From NCBI GenBank assembly GCA_025964685.1, contig JAOPYG010000377.1, forward strand, positions 35,123-99,122: 64,000 bases of DNA, given 5' to 3'. Origin of the DNA: Actinoallomurus sp. (GTDB lineage: Bacteria; Actinomycetota; Actinomycetes; Streptosporangiales; Streptosporangiaceae). Under the pieces are notes generated by a model. The model saw only the letters and a list, made by a program, of their open reading frames with translations, made no database searches and had not been told where the DNA came from. This document shows positions 1-8,226 of this stretch, piece after piece. The translations under genes were made by a program, and so were the position numbers. Each line of letters opens with the position of its first letter. Position 1 is the first letter of the stretch.

Positions 1-1319
1 CGCGCGGCACGCAGCGTCCGGACCATCGTGCCCGGCCGCATGATCGCGGCCGGCGGCGCGAGCAGGTGCTGCACGTCCAGGATGACGCTGTGCACCTCGG
101 GTGACACGTGGCTGGCCAGCATTACCTGGCGCACGTACCGGTTGAGCAGGCCGGTGCCGGCCGACCGCGGACCGACGGTCTCGGGGTACATGAAGTCGCT
201 GCCCGTGGACATCTGCCACGGCGTATCGATGATCTTGCCGGCCGCCTTGTAGAACTCACCGGCCATCCGGGCCGAGGCGCGGCCGTGCCGGTCGAGCCGG
301 CGCCCCAGCTCGATCGCCTCCAGGGTCGCGACCGTCATGCCCTGCCCGTACAGCGGGTTGAAGCTGCAGATCGCGTCGCCCAGAGCCACGTAGCCCTCGG
401 GCAGCCGGCGCAGCTTCTCGAAGTAACGCCGCCGCGCCATCGGGTAGTGGAACTTGCGGGCGTCGAGGTCGTCCAGCGGCTCCGCATTGGCGACCAGGTC
501 CGCGAGGTAGGGGAACGGCAGGCCGTCCGCGAACTCCGCGAACCCCGCGGGATCGACCGGAGCGTGGCGACGGTGCCACCCGCCGAGGGTGACGACCCAG
601 CGGTCCCCCTCGACGGCGAACGCGGCGGCGGCGCGCTTGTCGTGAGGCGGCGTCGCGGACATCAGGTAGAGCAGCGCGCCATCGGGGAGATCGCCCGGCT
701 TGCGCCTGAGCAGCCTCGTCGTGTAGCCGACATCGATCTTCACGGTGGTGACCTCCGGCACCGGGCAGCCGAGCTTCTCCAGCCATGGGTCGGTCCGTGA
801 GGCGCTGCGTCCCGTCGCGTCGACCACCAGGTCGGCCATGAGCGGTGCCTCGTCGTCCAGCTCGACGCCGGTGACGCGGCCGGTGACCCCGGCCAGCCCG
901 CAGACGGAGACCTGGTCTCGCGTCGTCACGTTGGGGAGCGCGCTGACCCGGCGCCGCAGCGAGGACTCGAGGAAGGCGCGGGTGAGACTGGTTCCCAGTT
1001 TGCCGCTGGGGAACCGGACCCGCAGCGCGCCCATCTGGTGAAAGAGCAGGTCGTCGCCGGGATCGAAGGGCACGGCGCCACCCGCGACGAGCTCGTCGGT
1101 CAGGCCCGGGAACAGCTCCTCCAACGCGAGCCGGCCACGGATCAGCAGCGCGTGCGCGTGCGGGCTCTGCGGCACGCCGCGCCGGTCCTCCGCGCCGGTC
1201 GGCAAGGTGTCCCGATCGACAATGGTCACCTGGTCGAATCTGCCGGCCAGCGCCTGGGTGGCCACCAGGCCACCGATGGATCCGCCAATGACGATCGCGT
1301 GCCCGCCGACCACACCCAC
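1..1319 (-). CDS. FAD-dependent monooxygenase (epoxidase-like), 3' end off window
   Basis: The reading frame opens at a GTG (1319-1317) preceded by AAGGAG five bases upstream and stays open to the window edge, giving about 439 residues without a stop. The N-terminus carries a Rossmann dinucleotide site (VIGGSIGGLVA) followed by VDRD, and a second FAD motif reads GDAICSFNPLYGQG near the middle. This pattern fits single-component flavoprotein monooxygenases, including those annotated as LasC-like epoxidases of polyketide clusters. Such enzymes hydroxylate or epoxidise a substrate with NAD(P)H and O2. The gene is divergent from the AraC-type regulator at 1620, so the two may share a control region. 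The substrate cannot be told from the sequence. It is incomplete only because the window ends. Confidence 0.8.
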   Translation of the reverse strand, partial: MGVVGGHAIVIGGSIGGLVATQALAGRFDQVTIVDRDTLPTGAEDRRGVPQSPHAHALLIRGRLALEELFPGLTDELVAGGAVPFDPGDDLLFHQMGALRVRFPSGKLGTSLTRAFLESSLRRRVSALPNVTTRDQVSVCGLAGVTGRVTGVELDDEAPLMADLVVDATGRSASRTDPWLEKLGCPVPEVTTVKIDVGYTTRLLRRKPGDLPDGALLYLMSATPPHDKRAAAAFAVEGDRWVVTLGGWHRRHAPVDPAGFAEFADGLPFPYLADLVANAEPLDDLDARKFHYPMARRRYFEKLRRLPEGYVALGDAICSFNPLYGQGMTVATLEAIELGRRLDRHGRASARMAGEFYKAAGKIIDTPWQMSTGSDFMYPETVGPRSAGTGLLNRYVRQVMLASHVSPEVHSVILDVQHLLAPPAAIMRPGTMVRTLRAA

Positions 1320-1619
1320 GGCTTCTCCTTAAGGTCCGGCGATCGATTGCCTCACTCCGTCCCGCCTGTGGCAAGTTTGGGCAGGTGGCCCTGGATTGTC
1401 TTCTCCAAAGTTGCTCGGACCCGCGGACGCCGCGCTTCCCTAAGGCCGGCTCCGGCGCATAATGCAGTTCTCAACAGGAGCCTTGACGTTAATATCCCGC
1501 TCTGATCAGATGTATGCGGGTATGGTCAGTCCGTCCATCGACATGATCTTGACCTGCCCTCCAGGTTTTACGGACCGCACCGCGGTTGGGAACGTGCCAC
1601 TGATTCCGGGAGAATCCAG
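1320..1619. promoter_or_regulatory. Divergent intergenic control region
   Basis: These 300 bases separate the left-edge monooxygenase from the AraC-type gene and contain no convincing ORF. The minus-strand Shine-Dalgarno lies at about 1327-1332. On the plus strand a weak promoter-like pair is visible: TTGACG at 1483-1488, then 17 bases, then TCAGAT at 1506-1511. A CATAAT core is present near 1458-1463, resembling the repeats at 3111-3210. The assignments are by eye only. Confidence 0.35.
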
Positions 1620-2351
1620 ATGCGTTCTGAGATCGAACGCGTAGTAGAAGGCATCAGGGCGAGATACGACGAAGACCTCTCGCTCACCACCCTGGCCGAA
1701 ATGGCCAGGCTCAGTCCCTTCCACATGGCACGGCTGTTCCGCCAGGAAACCGGTCTGCCACCGGCACGCTTCCTAGCGACCGTCCGGCTGGAGGAAGCGA
1801 AGAAGAAGCTACTGTCCACCGAGTCGAGCGTCGCCGACATCTCCGCTGAAGTGGGTTATGCGAGTCTCGGGACTTTCACCACGAGATTCACCCGGTCGAT
1901 TGGCGTCTCACCGGGCCGCTACCGCCGTCTCGGCTTACTGCAGACGGTGGTCGGCTTCACGCCGACCGCAGAAGACGCACCTTTTGCCTATGGCGCCATA
2001 ATCGGGCGCATAACGCGCACCGATGAGCTGATCGGCGAAGAGGTGTTCATCGGGGCGTTCTCCGGCTCGATGACGCGCGACCGGCCGGTCAGGTGTTGCC
2101 GAGTGGCCCGGTCGGACGACACCTGGTGCATTTCCAATGTGCCCGAAGGTCGATGGTATATCGAGGGCGCATCACAAAGCATCGGCCGCGGCGAGGACTC
2201 GATCGTGATGGGAAGTGTCGGGCCGATAGACGTGCAACCCGGCGAGGTCATCGAGTGCGAACTGTCGCTCGTGTCGGCGGCCAAGGCGCGGCTGGCCGAC
2301 ATGAACCGCCGTCCTCTCGCCTACGCGCTACCCACGATCTTCCAGCCGTAG
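1620..2351 (+). CDS. AraC-family transcriptional regulator (TTA-containing)
   Basis: This 243-residue protein has the AraC/XylS double helix-turn-helix at its N-terminus (about residues 8-105), including EAKKKLLSTESSVADISAEV, GYASLGTF and the terminal SPGRYRRL. The usual layout is reversed: the DNA-binding part comes first and a C-terminal domain of about 130 residues follows, with FIGAF, VPEGRWYIEG and VGPIDV. That C-terminal part is shared with the regulator at 25434, so the two are paralogues. An in-frame TTA codon lies at 1935-1937 (residue 106), which in Streptomyces-type actinomycetes makes translation depend on the bldA tRNA. It probably controls the divergent monooxygenase or the cluster. 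The ligand is unknown. Confidence 0.88.
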   Translation: MRSEIERVVEGIRARYDEDLSLTTLAEMARLSPFHMARLFRQETGLPPARFLATVRLEEAKKKLLSTESSVADISAEVGYASLGTFTTRFTRSIGVSPGRYRRLGLLQTVVGFTPTAEDAPFAYGAIIGRITRTDELIGEEVFIGAFSGSMTRDRPVRCCRVARSDDTWCISNVPEGRWYIEGASQSIGRGEDSIVMGSVGPIDVQPGEVIECELSLVSAAKARLADMNRRPLAYALPTIFQP

Positions 2352-2451
2352 CGCCTCCCGCGCGCGACAGGCGAGCCGGCCACGGGCCATACCGGGGCTG
2401 TCACCTGGCGAAACGTGCGAGTTGCCGTCGGGAGGACCGTTCGCGATGAGA

Positions 2452-2482
2452 GTGGTGCCGGTGGCCGACGCCACGGCACCAC
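2452..2482. terminator. Convergent hairpin terminator
   Basis: GTGGTGCCG (2452-2460) pairs perfectly with CGGCACCAC (2474-2482), with a short inner stem. It lies between the plus-strand regulator and the minus-strand VOC gene, so it can serve both. There is no long T tract, which is common in actinomycetes. Confidence 0.55.
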
Positions 2483-2514
2483 CCCTCATCGCGTCCGTCG
2501 TCCGCCTCGGACCA

Positions 2515-3006
2515 TCAGCCGGCTCCGCCGGGGAACTCGCCCGTTTCGAGCCACATCTCGATGCCCATCTTCATGGCCAGGTCGACGTATTCGAAACGGA
2601 TACCGAGCGCGTTCGGCTCAGTGATGACCCAATGCGGAGTCGCGTCCTCGATGAGACCGGGTCGGCCCGTGAGGCCCACACCGCTCGCCATCACGCCGAC
2701 ACCGTTCTCCCGCAGCAGTTTGACGCGTCCCGCCATGTCCTCCTCCCATATCCCGACGTGGTGGATCTTCTCCTGGCCGGACCCACCGAACACGCCGTCG
2801 GCGGTCGCCTCGATGAGCTCGTAATAGGGAGCCCCATCCTTGGAGTAAACGACACGGATGAGATCCTCATGCGACCCGTCGGGGCTGGACAGGCGAATGG
2901 CGGCCGGCGTCGGAAACGTCACACCATGCTGGCGCGACATCTCCTCCATGGCCTTGTCGAGATCGGGCACGAGGACGCCGATGTGGAAGTAGGAGGGCTC
3001 GTTCAT
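2515..3006 (-). CDS. VOC-superfamily (glyoxalase/bleomycin-resistance fold) protein
   Basis: The product is about 163 residues. I chose the ATG at 3006 rather than 3024 because it follows CGGAG at the right distance. The paired beta-alpha-beta-beta-beta units of vicinal-oxygen-chelate proteins can be followed: FHIGVLVPDLDKAMEEM opens the first half and IHHVGIWEEDM the second. His at the start of each half, together with YELIE and the late FEYVD, are plausible metal ligands. Family members include isomerases, dioxygenases, epimerases and drug-binding proteins, and several sit in polyketide clusters as tailoring or cyclising enzymes. It is transcribed alone, convergent with the AraC gene. The exact reaction is not predictable. 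Confidence 0.8.
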   Translation of the reverse strand: MNEPSYFHIGVLVPDLDKAMEEMSRQHGVTFPTPAAIRLSSPDGSHEDLIRVVYSKDGAPYYELIEATADGVFGGSGQEKIHHVGIWEEDMAGRVKLLRENGVGVMASGVGLTGRPGLIEDATPHWVITEPNALGIRFEYVDLAMKMGIEMWLETGEFPGGAG

Positions 3007-3110
3007 GGCAGCTCCGATCAACATGCCGATGACGCCACTTGAATGGCGACCGCCCAGTCCACTCTTCGGTCATGGCCGGTCGGGCGATGGCAACAGTTAA
3101 TCATGCGCGA

Positions 3111-3210
3111 GCCATAATGTCAGGGCCACATATATGCACTCCCAGGAGCGCAATATCGGAGATGTAGACGCAGGTCAGCGGGGACATAATCGGACTGCCG
3201 GGATTATGGC
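3111..3210. promoter_or_regulatory. Cluster of CATAAT-type repeats
   Basis: Three copies of a short motif occur in 100 bases of the gap between the VOC and BBE genes: GCCATAAT at 3111-3118, GACATAAT at 3183-3190 and ATTATGGC (the reverse complement of the first) at 3203-3210. The surrounding stretch 3007-3488 shows no supported gene and is less GC-rich than its neighbours. The repeats could be operator half-sites, for example for one of the AraC-type regulators, but no binding data can be read from the sequence. Confidence 0.3.
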
Positions 3211-3488
3211 ACTCAATACTGGTCTTCGATCGGGACAAGCCCTTATCACCTCCCGTCCATACGGCCGGGGCCGGCTCTCAGTGGAGGCCTCCGGATTCCG
3301 TCCCGGCCGATGTCGGCCATCTCAATGGCGCCTGTCTCCTTTACGCCGCGACTACTCCTGGTGAAGTAGATCCGCCCCCACCTACACCGGGGTCGGCAGC
3401 CGCGAGAGTCCTCCCCCGTACGACGACGGCGGACGGGTCGACCCGTGAGCATCGACCGGGAACGGCTATCAGCGAGGAGAAGGACCAC

Positions 3489-4871
3489 ATGGCTTCACAA
3501 GAGGTCGACGACGGCATCGTGCGCGCACTGCGCGGCGCCTTCGGGGGCGCGGTACATCTACCGGGCGACGTTCCGTACGCCGCCGAGCGGCTGCCCTGGA
3601 ACCGCAGGATCGATCCCCGGCCGGTGATCGTCGCCGAGGCCACCGGCCCGAAGGACGTGCAGGCCGCGATCCGCGTGGCGCGCGAGCACGAGCTGCCGTT
3701 CGGCGTCCAGTCCACCGGTCACGGCACCCTCGTGCCCTCCGACGGCGGGCTGCTGCTCCGCACGTCCCGGATGGCGGCGGTCGAGGTCGACGCGGAACGC
3801 CGCACGGCGCGGGCCGCCACGGGCGCGCTGTGGTCCGACGTCATCGCCGCAGCGGCGCCGTTCGGGCTCGCGCCGCTGTCGGGTACCCCATCGGTCGGTG
3901 TGACCGGCTACACGCTCGGTGGAGGCATCGGGTGGCTCTCGCGAAAGTACGGCTTCGCCTCCGACAGCCTGCTGCGCGCGGAGGTCGTGACCAGCGACGG
4001 TGAGCTGCGCACCGTCGACGCCGAAGAGAACCCCGACCTGTTCTGGGCCATGCGCGGCGGCAGCGGCAACTTCGCCATCGCGAGTTCCCTGGAGTTCCGG
4101 CTCTATCCGGTCGGCCAGGTCTACGCGGGCTACTCCCTGTACGACATCACGCGGGCCCGTGAGGCGCTCGCGTGCTATCGCGACTGGGCGCTGGAGGAAC
4201 CCGATGAGATGAACACCGCGATCACGCTGATGAGCCTGCCCGACGCGCCCATGATCCCGGAGCCGATGCGCGGCAAGCGGTTCCTGTCCATCCGCGTGTT
4301 CCACGAGGGCACGGCCGAGGACGCCGAACAGCGGCTGCGACCGCTGTTCGACGCCGCCGGACCACCGCTGATGAACGGTTTCGCCGTCATGGACTTCGCG
4401 GCGTCGGGCGTCGAGATGACCGGCCCGCCACCGCCTCCGGTCCTGGCCCGGCAGCAGATCGAGCTGTTCCGGGAGATGCCCGACGGCCTGCTCGACATCC
4501 TGGTCGAGGCCGCGGGCCCCGAGGGCGACTCTCCGGTCAACGCGATCGAGGTACGTCACTGGGGCGGCGCCATGGAACGCCCGGGCCCGGACGCCGGCCC
4601 GGCCGCGCATCGCGACGCGCCCTTCTCCATCATCGCGACGGCCATGTACGGCGTGCCCGACATGGACCCGGTCATCGCCTCCTACATCCACCAGCTGTCC
4701 GCCAAGATGGGCCCGTACTCCACGGGTGGCTCGTTCCTGAACTTCCTGGGCGACCCCGCCAAGGCCGATACCGCCTTCACCGCGGAGAACTACGCGCGGC
4801 TGCGACAGGTCAAGCGCACCTGGGACCCGGACAACTTCTTCCACCTCAACCACAACATCCCACCCGCCTGA
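3489..4871 (+). CDS. BBE-like FAD-dependent oxidase (PCMH-type)
   Basis: A 460-residue flavoprotein with the FAD-binding PCMH fold in the N-terminal half (STGHGT, then GVTGYTLGGGIGWLSRKYG) and the C-terminal berberine-bridge element (WDPDNFFHLNHNIPP). His78 in STGHGT is at the position that carries 8-alpha-N-histidyl FAD in this family. The Cys used by bicovalent members is not visible, so attachment is probably single. Family enzymes oxidise alcohols, C-N bonds or hydroquinones and pass electrons to O2, often as late tailoring steps. The ATG follows GAGGAGAAGG at good distance, and a strong terminator follows. It is likely a monocistronic tailoring gene of the cluster. Confidence 0.88.
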   Translation: MASQEVDDGIVRALRGAFGGAVHLPGDVPYAAERLPWNRRIDPRPVIVAEATGPKDVQAAIRVAREHELPFGVQSTGHGTLVPSDGGLLLRTSRMAAVEVDAERRTARAATGALWSDVIAAAAPFGLAPLSGTPSVGVTGYTLGGGIGWLSRKYGFASDSLLRAEVVTSDGELRTVDAEENPDLFWAMRGGSGNFAIASSLEFRLYPVGQVYAGYSLYDITRAREALACYRDWALEEPDEMNTAITLMSLPDAPMIPEPMRGKRFLSIRVFHEGTAEDAEQRLRPLFDAAGPPLMNGFAVMDFAASGVEMTGPPPPPVLARQQIELFREMPDGLLDILVEAAGPEGDSPVNAIEVRHWGGAMERPGPDAGPAAHRDAPFSIIATAMYGVPDMDPVIASYIHQLSAKMGPYSTGGSFLNFLGDPAKADTAFTAENYARLRQVKRTWDPDNFFHLNHNIPPA

Positions 4872-4880
4872 CCGGCGCAC

Positions 4881-4927
4881 GGCGCGGCCTTCTCCGGGAG
4901 CGATTCGCTCCCGGACAGGGCCGCGCC
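4881..4927 (+). terminator. Strong rho-independent-type terminator
   Basis: An outer stem GGCGCGGCC/GGCCGCGCC encloses a perfect inner hairpin, TCCGGGAGCG-ATT-CGCTCCCGGA, followed by ATTTTCA. It begins about 10 bases after the BBE-like stop codon. Confidence 0.85.
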
Positions 4928-5143
4928 ATTTTCACCGCAGAGCATTTTGGGAGATGCCCGCCAGTTCGGACCGACGGAAGATTGGGGCCAATGTCATGGT
5001 GACCTGTTCGAGAAGCCCGTGAGCTCGCCGATAGCGGCTGAGCCTCTCGAACTCGTCCATGGGACAGGTAAGAGAGGTGTCATGGGCATCGGAAGAATTC
5101 CGTTCGGCCATCATGGGCCGACCGAAACGGCGCGGAACGCCGG

Positions 5144-5362
5144 ATGAGCGAGAAGAAGAAGAGCCGGCGATCGATCCAGATCGCCGTCGCAGCGCTTCTC
5201 GTCTTTGCTGTCGCCATTCACTTGTGGGTGAGCGCGCAGTTCGGAATGTGGCTGGTCATCGTGGTGGTGGGACTGCTCATCCTCCACATTCCCGTCGCCA
5301 TGTTCATTCGCCGCTCGATGCGCAGGCGCCGTGCGGCGGCCGCCGCACCGCCCGGCCCGTAA
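5144..5362 (+). CDS. Small two-helix membrane protein of unknown function
   Basis: This 72-residue protein begins with a basic stretch (MSEKKKSRRS), then has two hydrophobic helices (about residues 11-30 and 34-53) and a second basic, Ala/Pro-rich tail. That gives a hairpin membrane topology with both ends probably cytoplasmic. The ribosome-binding site is weak. The gene is followed immediately by a textbook terminator, which supports it as a real transcription unit. No family is recognised. The preceding stretch 4928-5143 holds nothing I can support. Confidence 0.6.
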   Translation: MSEKKKSRRSIQIAVAALLVFAVAIHLWVSAQFGMWLVIVVVGLLILHIPVAMFIRRSMRRRRAAAAAPPGP

Positions 5363-5385
5363 CCGCGCCCCTCGGGCGCGGTTTT
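5363..5385 (+). terminator. Rho-independent terminator
   Basis: CCGCGCCC-CTC-GGGCGCGG forms a perfect 8-bp hairpin followed by TTTT, starting directly after the TAA of the small membrane protein. Confidence 0.85.
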
Positions 5386-5495
5386 CGAAAAGCACGGCCC
5401 GCGACCCGGCGCCGGCTCGCCTTCACGTGAGTGACCACGTGCTGCGCGCGCTGCGCCGGGTCGCGCCATTTCTCGTCCGTTGTGAAATCGCCCGA

Positions 5496-6221
5496 TCAGC
5501 CCGGTCCGGGGACATTGTTGGTCTCGCCGGCGAGCTGCCGGGCGAACTCGGCCAGCTCGGCCTCGAAGAACTCCTCGGTGTCGGTCACCGCCCACGTCAT
5601 GTGGCCGAAGATCTCCATGGCGATGATGCCGTACAGCTTGGTCCACGCGGACAGGAAGGCGAACACCACCAGGGGCTCGAGATCGGCTCGTTCGGCCACG
5701 TACATGTCCAGTGAGGGCACCAGGTAGCCCTCGATCGGATCGACGGCCGGAATGACGAGCGTGCCGCGCCGCCACAGCTCCGCGAACTCCCCGAGGAACG
5801 CCACCCCGACGCACGCCACCGCGTCATCCGGCGCGCTCGGCTCCTGGTCCGGGCCGGCCACCCCGGCCACCGGCGGGCCGAGCATCAGGCCGAACTCCTG
5901 CCGGTGCTCCAGTCCCCACTGGCGGAACGCCCGGGCCATCGCGAGCACGCGGAGGATCGGATCATCCGTGGGCGCCTCGTCGCGGGCCGACTGCGTCACG
6001 CGCCCCAGCTCTTCGAACAGCTCACCGCGGAGCGCCGCGACGAGCGCGTCCAGGCTGGCGAAATAGCGGTAGAGGGCCGAGGTCGTCATCCCCATTTCGC
6101 GGGAGATCGCCCGCAGCGAGATCGCCGACGGCCCGCCCGCGACGAGCAGTCGCCGCGCCACGTCCTTGATCTCGGCAACGGCCTCGGCTCGCCGCCGCTC
6201 TCGCCAGGTGGTCGGCACCAC
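5496..6221 (-). CDS. TetR-family transcriptional repressor
   Basis: The N-terminal TetR helix-turn-helix is clear (ISLRAISREMGMTTSALYRYFASLDAL), followed by a ligand-binding C-terminal domain of the WHG type. I prefer the GTG at 6221, giving about 241 residues, because it follows a GGGGGGCGGG purine tract. Upstream in-frame starts would add unrelated sequence. The gene is divergent from the ABC exporter operon, with a perfect palindrome between them. The simplest reading is that it represses the exporter and itself until a cluster product or intermediate binds. This is the classic arrangement of antibiotic export and self-protection genes. Confidence 0.87.
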   Translation of the reverse strand: MVPTTWRERRRAEAVAEIKDVARRLLVAGGPSAISLRAISREMGMTTSALYRYFASLDALVAALRGELFEELGRVTQSARDEAPTDDPILRVLAMARAFRQWGLEHRQEFGLMLGPPVAGVAGPDQEPSAPDDAVACVGVAFLGEFAELWRRGTLVIPAVDPIEGYLVPSLDMYVAERADLEPLVVFAFLSAWTKLYGIIAMEIFGHMTWAVTDTEEFFEAELAEFARQLAGETNNVPGPG

Positions 6222-6252
6222 GTCACCCGCCCCCCAACATCCCGCTGAGTAC

Positions 6253-6294
6253 TTGACACGAGGGTACACCATAGACAGAGTGAACATCATTCAC
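6253..6294 (+). promoter_or_regulatory. Exporter promoter and TetR operator
   Basis: TTGACA (6253-6258) is a consensus -35 box, with CAGAGT (6276-6281) 17 bases downstream as a possible -10. Overlapping its 3' side is a perfect inverted repeat, GTGAA-CATCA-TTCAC (6280-6294), the size of a TetR operator. It lies between the divergent TetR and ABC genes, so repressor bound there would block the exporter promoter. Confidence 0.6.
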
Positions 6295-6371
6295 AGTTCG
6301 GTGTGGGGTTCACTCAGCGACGAGTGTGCCGCTCACCGTCACCGGCGAGAGTTGAAAAGAGGTGGCAGGCG

Positions 6372-7358
6372 ATGGCGCGGACGGATGTCGTGGGTGATAT
6401 CGAGAGGTCCGGTCGGCCCGCGGAGGTTCCCGCGATCGAGATCAGCGGGCTGACCAAGGTCTACGGGGCGTCCGAGACCAAGGCGGTCGACAACGTCTCG
6501 CTGTCCGTTCCTCCGGGAACGGTGTTCGGCTTTCTGGGCCCCAACGGCGCGGGGAAGACGACGACGATCAAGATCCTCGCGGGGCTGCTGTCCGCGACGA
6601 GCGGCCAGGTGCGGCTCAACGGGCTGGACGTGGCCCGGCAGCGGGCGGCCGCGATGGAGCAGTTCGGCGCGGTGCTGGAGGGGTCGCGCAACACCTACTG
6701 GACGCTGTCGGCCATGCAGAACCTCGTGTACTTCGGGCGCCTGCAGGGCATGCGGACCTCAGAGGCGCGGTCGCGGGCGGAGGAGCTGCTCCGTGACCTC
6801 GACCTGTGGGACCGCCGGGACGAGAAGGTCGGCGGCTACTCCCGCGGTATGCAGCAGAAGGTGGCGGTGGCCGCCTCGCTCATCGCCGATCCGCCGATCG
6901 TGCTCCTCGACGAGCCCACGATCGGGCTGGACGTCGAGGCGACCCGCACCGTCAAGGACTGGATCCGCACGCTCTCGAAGGACCGGGGCAAGACGATCCT
7001 GCTGACCACCCACCAGATGGACGTGGTCGAGGAGCTGTGCGACCGCGTCGCGGTGATCCGGAGAGGACAGGTCGTGACCGACCTGCCGACGGACCAGCTG
7101 CTGGCCCGGTCCCGGCAGCGCGACAAGTACGAGATCAGAATCGACGGCACCGGCGACGGCCTGGTCCTCCCCGAGGGGTTCACCGCGGTCAGCGGGGAGG
7201 AGACGACCCTCATCTCCGGGCGCCTGGAGGACCCGCAGGACCTCTATCCGGTCGTCGACCGGCTCCGCGAGTACGGCGCCGTGATCGAGTGGATGGCCCA
7301 GGTCCAGCCGGATCTCGAGGACGTGTTCCTGGACCTGATCAGGGAGCCGGCCCGATGA
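6372..7358 (+). CDS. ABC-2 exporter ATP-binding protein
   Basis: The nucleotide-binding domain has all key motifs intact: Walker A GPNGAGKTT, Q-loop region, signature YSRGMQQK, Walker B IVLLDEPTIGLD and the switch His in TTHQMDVVEE. I chose the ATG at 6372, about 328 residues, because the upstream extension is not conserved-looking. The protein ends in an ATGA overlap with the first permease, so translation is coupled. It should energise export through the two following permeases, most likely of the cluster product or a toxic intermediate. It is controlled by the divergent TetR protein. Confidence 0.92.
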   Translation: MARTDVVGDIERSGRPAEVPAIEISGLTKVYGASETKAVDNVSLSVPPGTVFGFLGPNGAGKTTTIKILAGLLSATSGQVRLNGLDVARQRAAAMEQFGAVLEGSRNTYWTLSAMQNLVYFGRLQGMRTSEARSRAEELLRDLDLWDRRDEKVGGYSRGMQQKVAVAASLIADPPIVLLDEPTIGLDVEATRTVKDWIRTLSKDRGKTILLTTHQMDVVEELCDRVAVIRRGQVVTDLPTDQLLARSRQRDKYEIRIDGTGDGLVLPEGFTAVSGEETTLISGRLEDPQDLYPVVDRLREYGAVIEWMAQVQPDLEDVFLDLIREPAR

Positions 7359-8209
7359 CGAGCGCGGTCACGGCGCCCGGAGCGCTCGGCACGCAGGTCA
7401 AGTCCGGCTGGCGGCTCACCCCCCGTACCGGAGTCTCCGTGCTGCGCGCCGAGGTCGGCAAGGGGCTCACCACCCAGCTGGCCCACCCCATCGCGCACAT
7501 CGTGACGCTGGTCTTCACGGCGACGGTGTACCTCGGCCTGCAGTACGTCATCGGCCAGGGCACGATCCAGCACGACCTCCTCCCCCAGACCCTCGTCGGA
7601 ATCAGCGGCTACTGGCTTCTGCAGTTCGCGAGCATGGTGATGGTGGCCGACCTGGTCGAGGAGAAGCGCGGCGGCACCTTCGCCCAGACCCAGCTCACCC
7701 CCGCACCGCTGTGGTTGATCATGACCGGCCGGTTGATCACCGCCTCGGTGATGGGCGTGGTCGTGGCCGTCGTCGCCACTCTGGTGCCGATGCTGGTCAC
7801 CGGCACGACCATTCCGCTGAAGTGGGCGGCTCTGGTCCCCTACTCCATGGTCCTCATCAACGTGCTGGCCTTCACGTTCATGCTGGCGGCGTTCGCGCTG
7901 AGCTCACCGATGATCGGCGTGCTGCAGTCGTTGCTGACCTCGATGGTCATCCTGCTCAACGGCGCGGTCATGCCGCTGTCGCTGTTCCCGACGTGGCTGG
8001 CGGTGGTCGCCCGGCTGCTGCCGACCACGATGGGCGTCGAGGCGACCTCGAAGGTGTTGTTCAAGGACGAGTCGCTGGGCGACATCTGGTCCGACGGCAC
8101 GCTGCCATGGCTCATCGCCTACACCGTCGCTCTCGCACTCCTCGGCTGGTACGTCTTCGTGCGCAATCACCGCAAGGCCCTGCGCGATGGCCGGCTCGGC
8201 CAGTACTAA
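7355..8209 (+). CDS. ABC-2 type permease, first subunit
   Basis: About 284 residues with six hydrophobic segments typical of ABC-2 membrane subunits and an amphipathic N-terminal segment before the first helix. Its start codon overlaps the stop of the ATPase gene (ATGA at 7355-7358). The second permease follows after 17 bases. The two permeases are different proteins, so the exporter is probably a heterodimer of membrane subunits with a homodimeric ATPase. The C-terminus LRDGRLGQY is echoed in the partner (RRGTLGRY), which supports a common origin. Confidence 0.88.
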   Translation: MTSAVTAPGALGTQVKSGWRLTPRTGVSVLRAEVGKGLTTQLAHPIAHIVTLVFTATVYLGLQYVIGQGTIQHDLLPQTLVGISGYWLLQFASMVMVADLVEEKRGGTFAQTQLTPAPLWLIMTGRLITASVMGVVVAVVATLVPMLVTGTTIPLKWAALVPYSMVLINVLAFTFMLAAFALSSPMIGVLQSLLTSMVILLNGAVMPLSLFPTWLAVVARLLPTTMGVEATSKVLFKDESLGDIWSDGTLPWLIAYTVALALLGWYVFVRNHRKALRDGRLGQY

Positions 8210-8226
8210 CCGATGCGGAGATCATC

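Noticed and set aside
108..800. 230-codon plus-strand ORF at the left edge
   Set aside because: It lies antisense to the FAD monooxygenase, whose frame has clear FAD motifs. It is an ORF shadow of high-GC coding DNA.
256..1374. 372-codon minus-strand ORF overlapping the monooxygenase
   Set aside because: Same strand, different frame; Arg/Gly/Pro-rich composition without motifs, while the true frame runs to the window edge.
3558..4880. 440-codon ORF antisense to the BBE-like oxidase
   Set aside because: His/Arg/Gly-rich, no domain, exactly antisense to a well-supported flavoprotein.
4947..5147. 66-codon ORF before the small membrane protein
   Set aside because: No ribosome-binding site of note and overlaps the start of the better supported two-helix protein.
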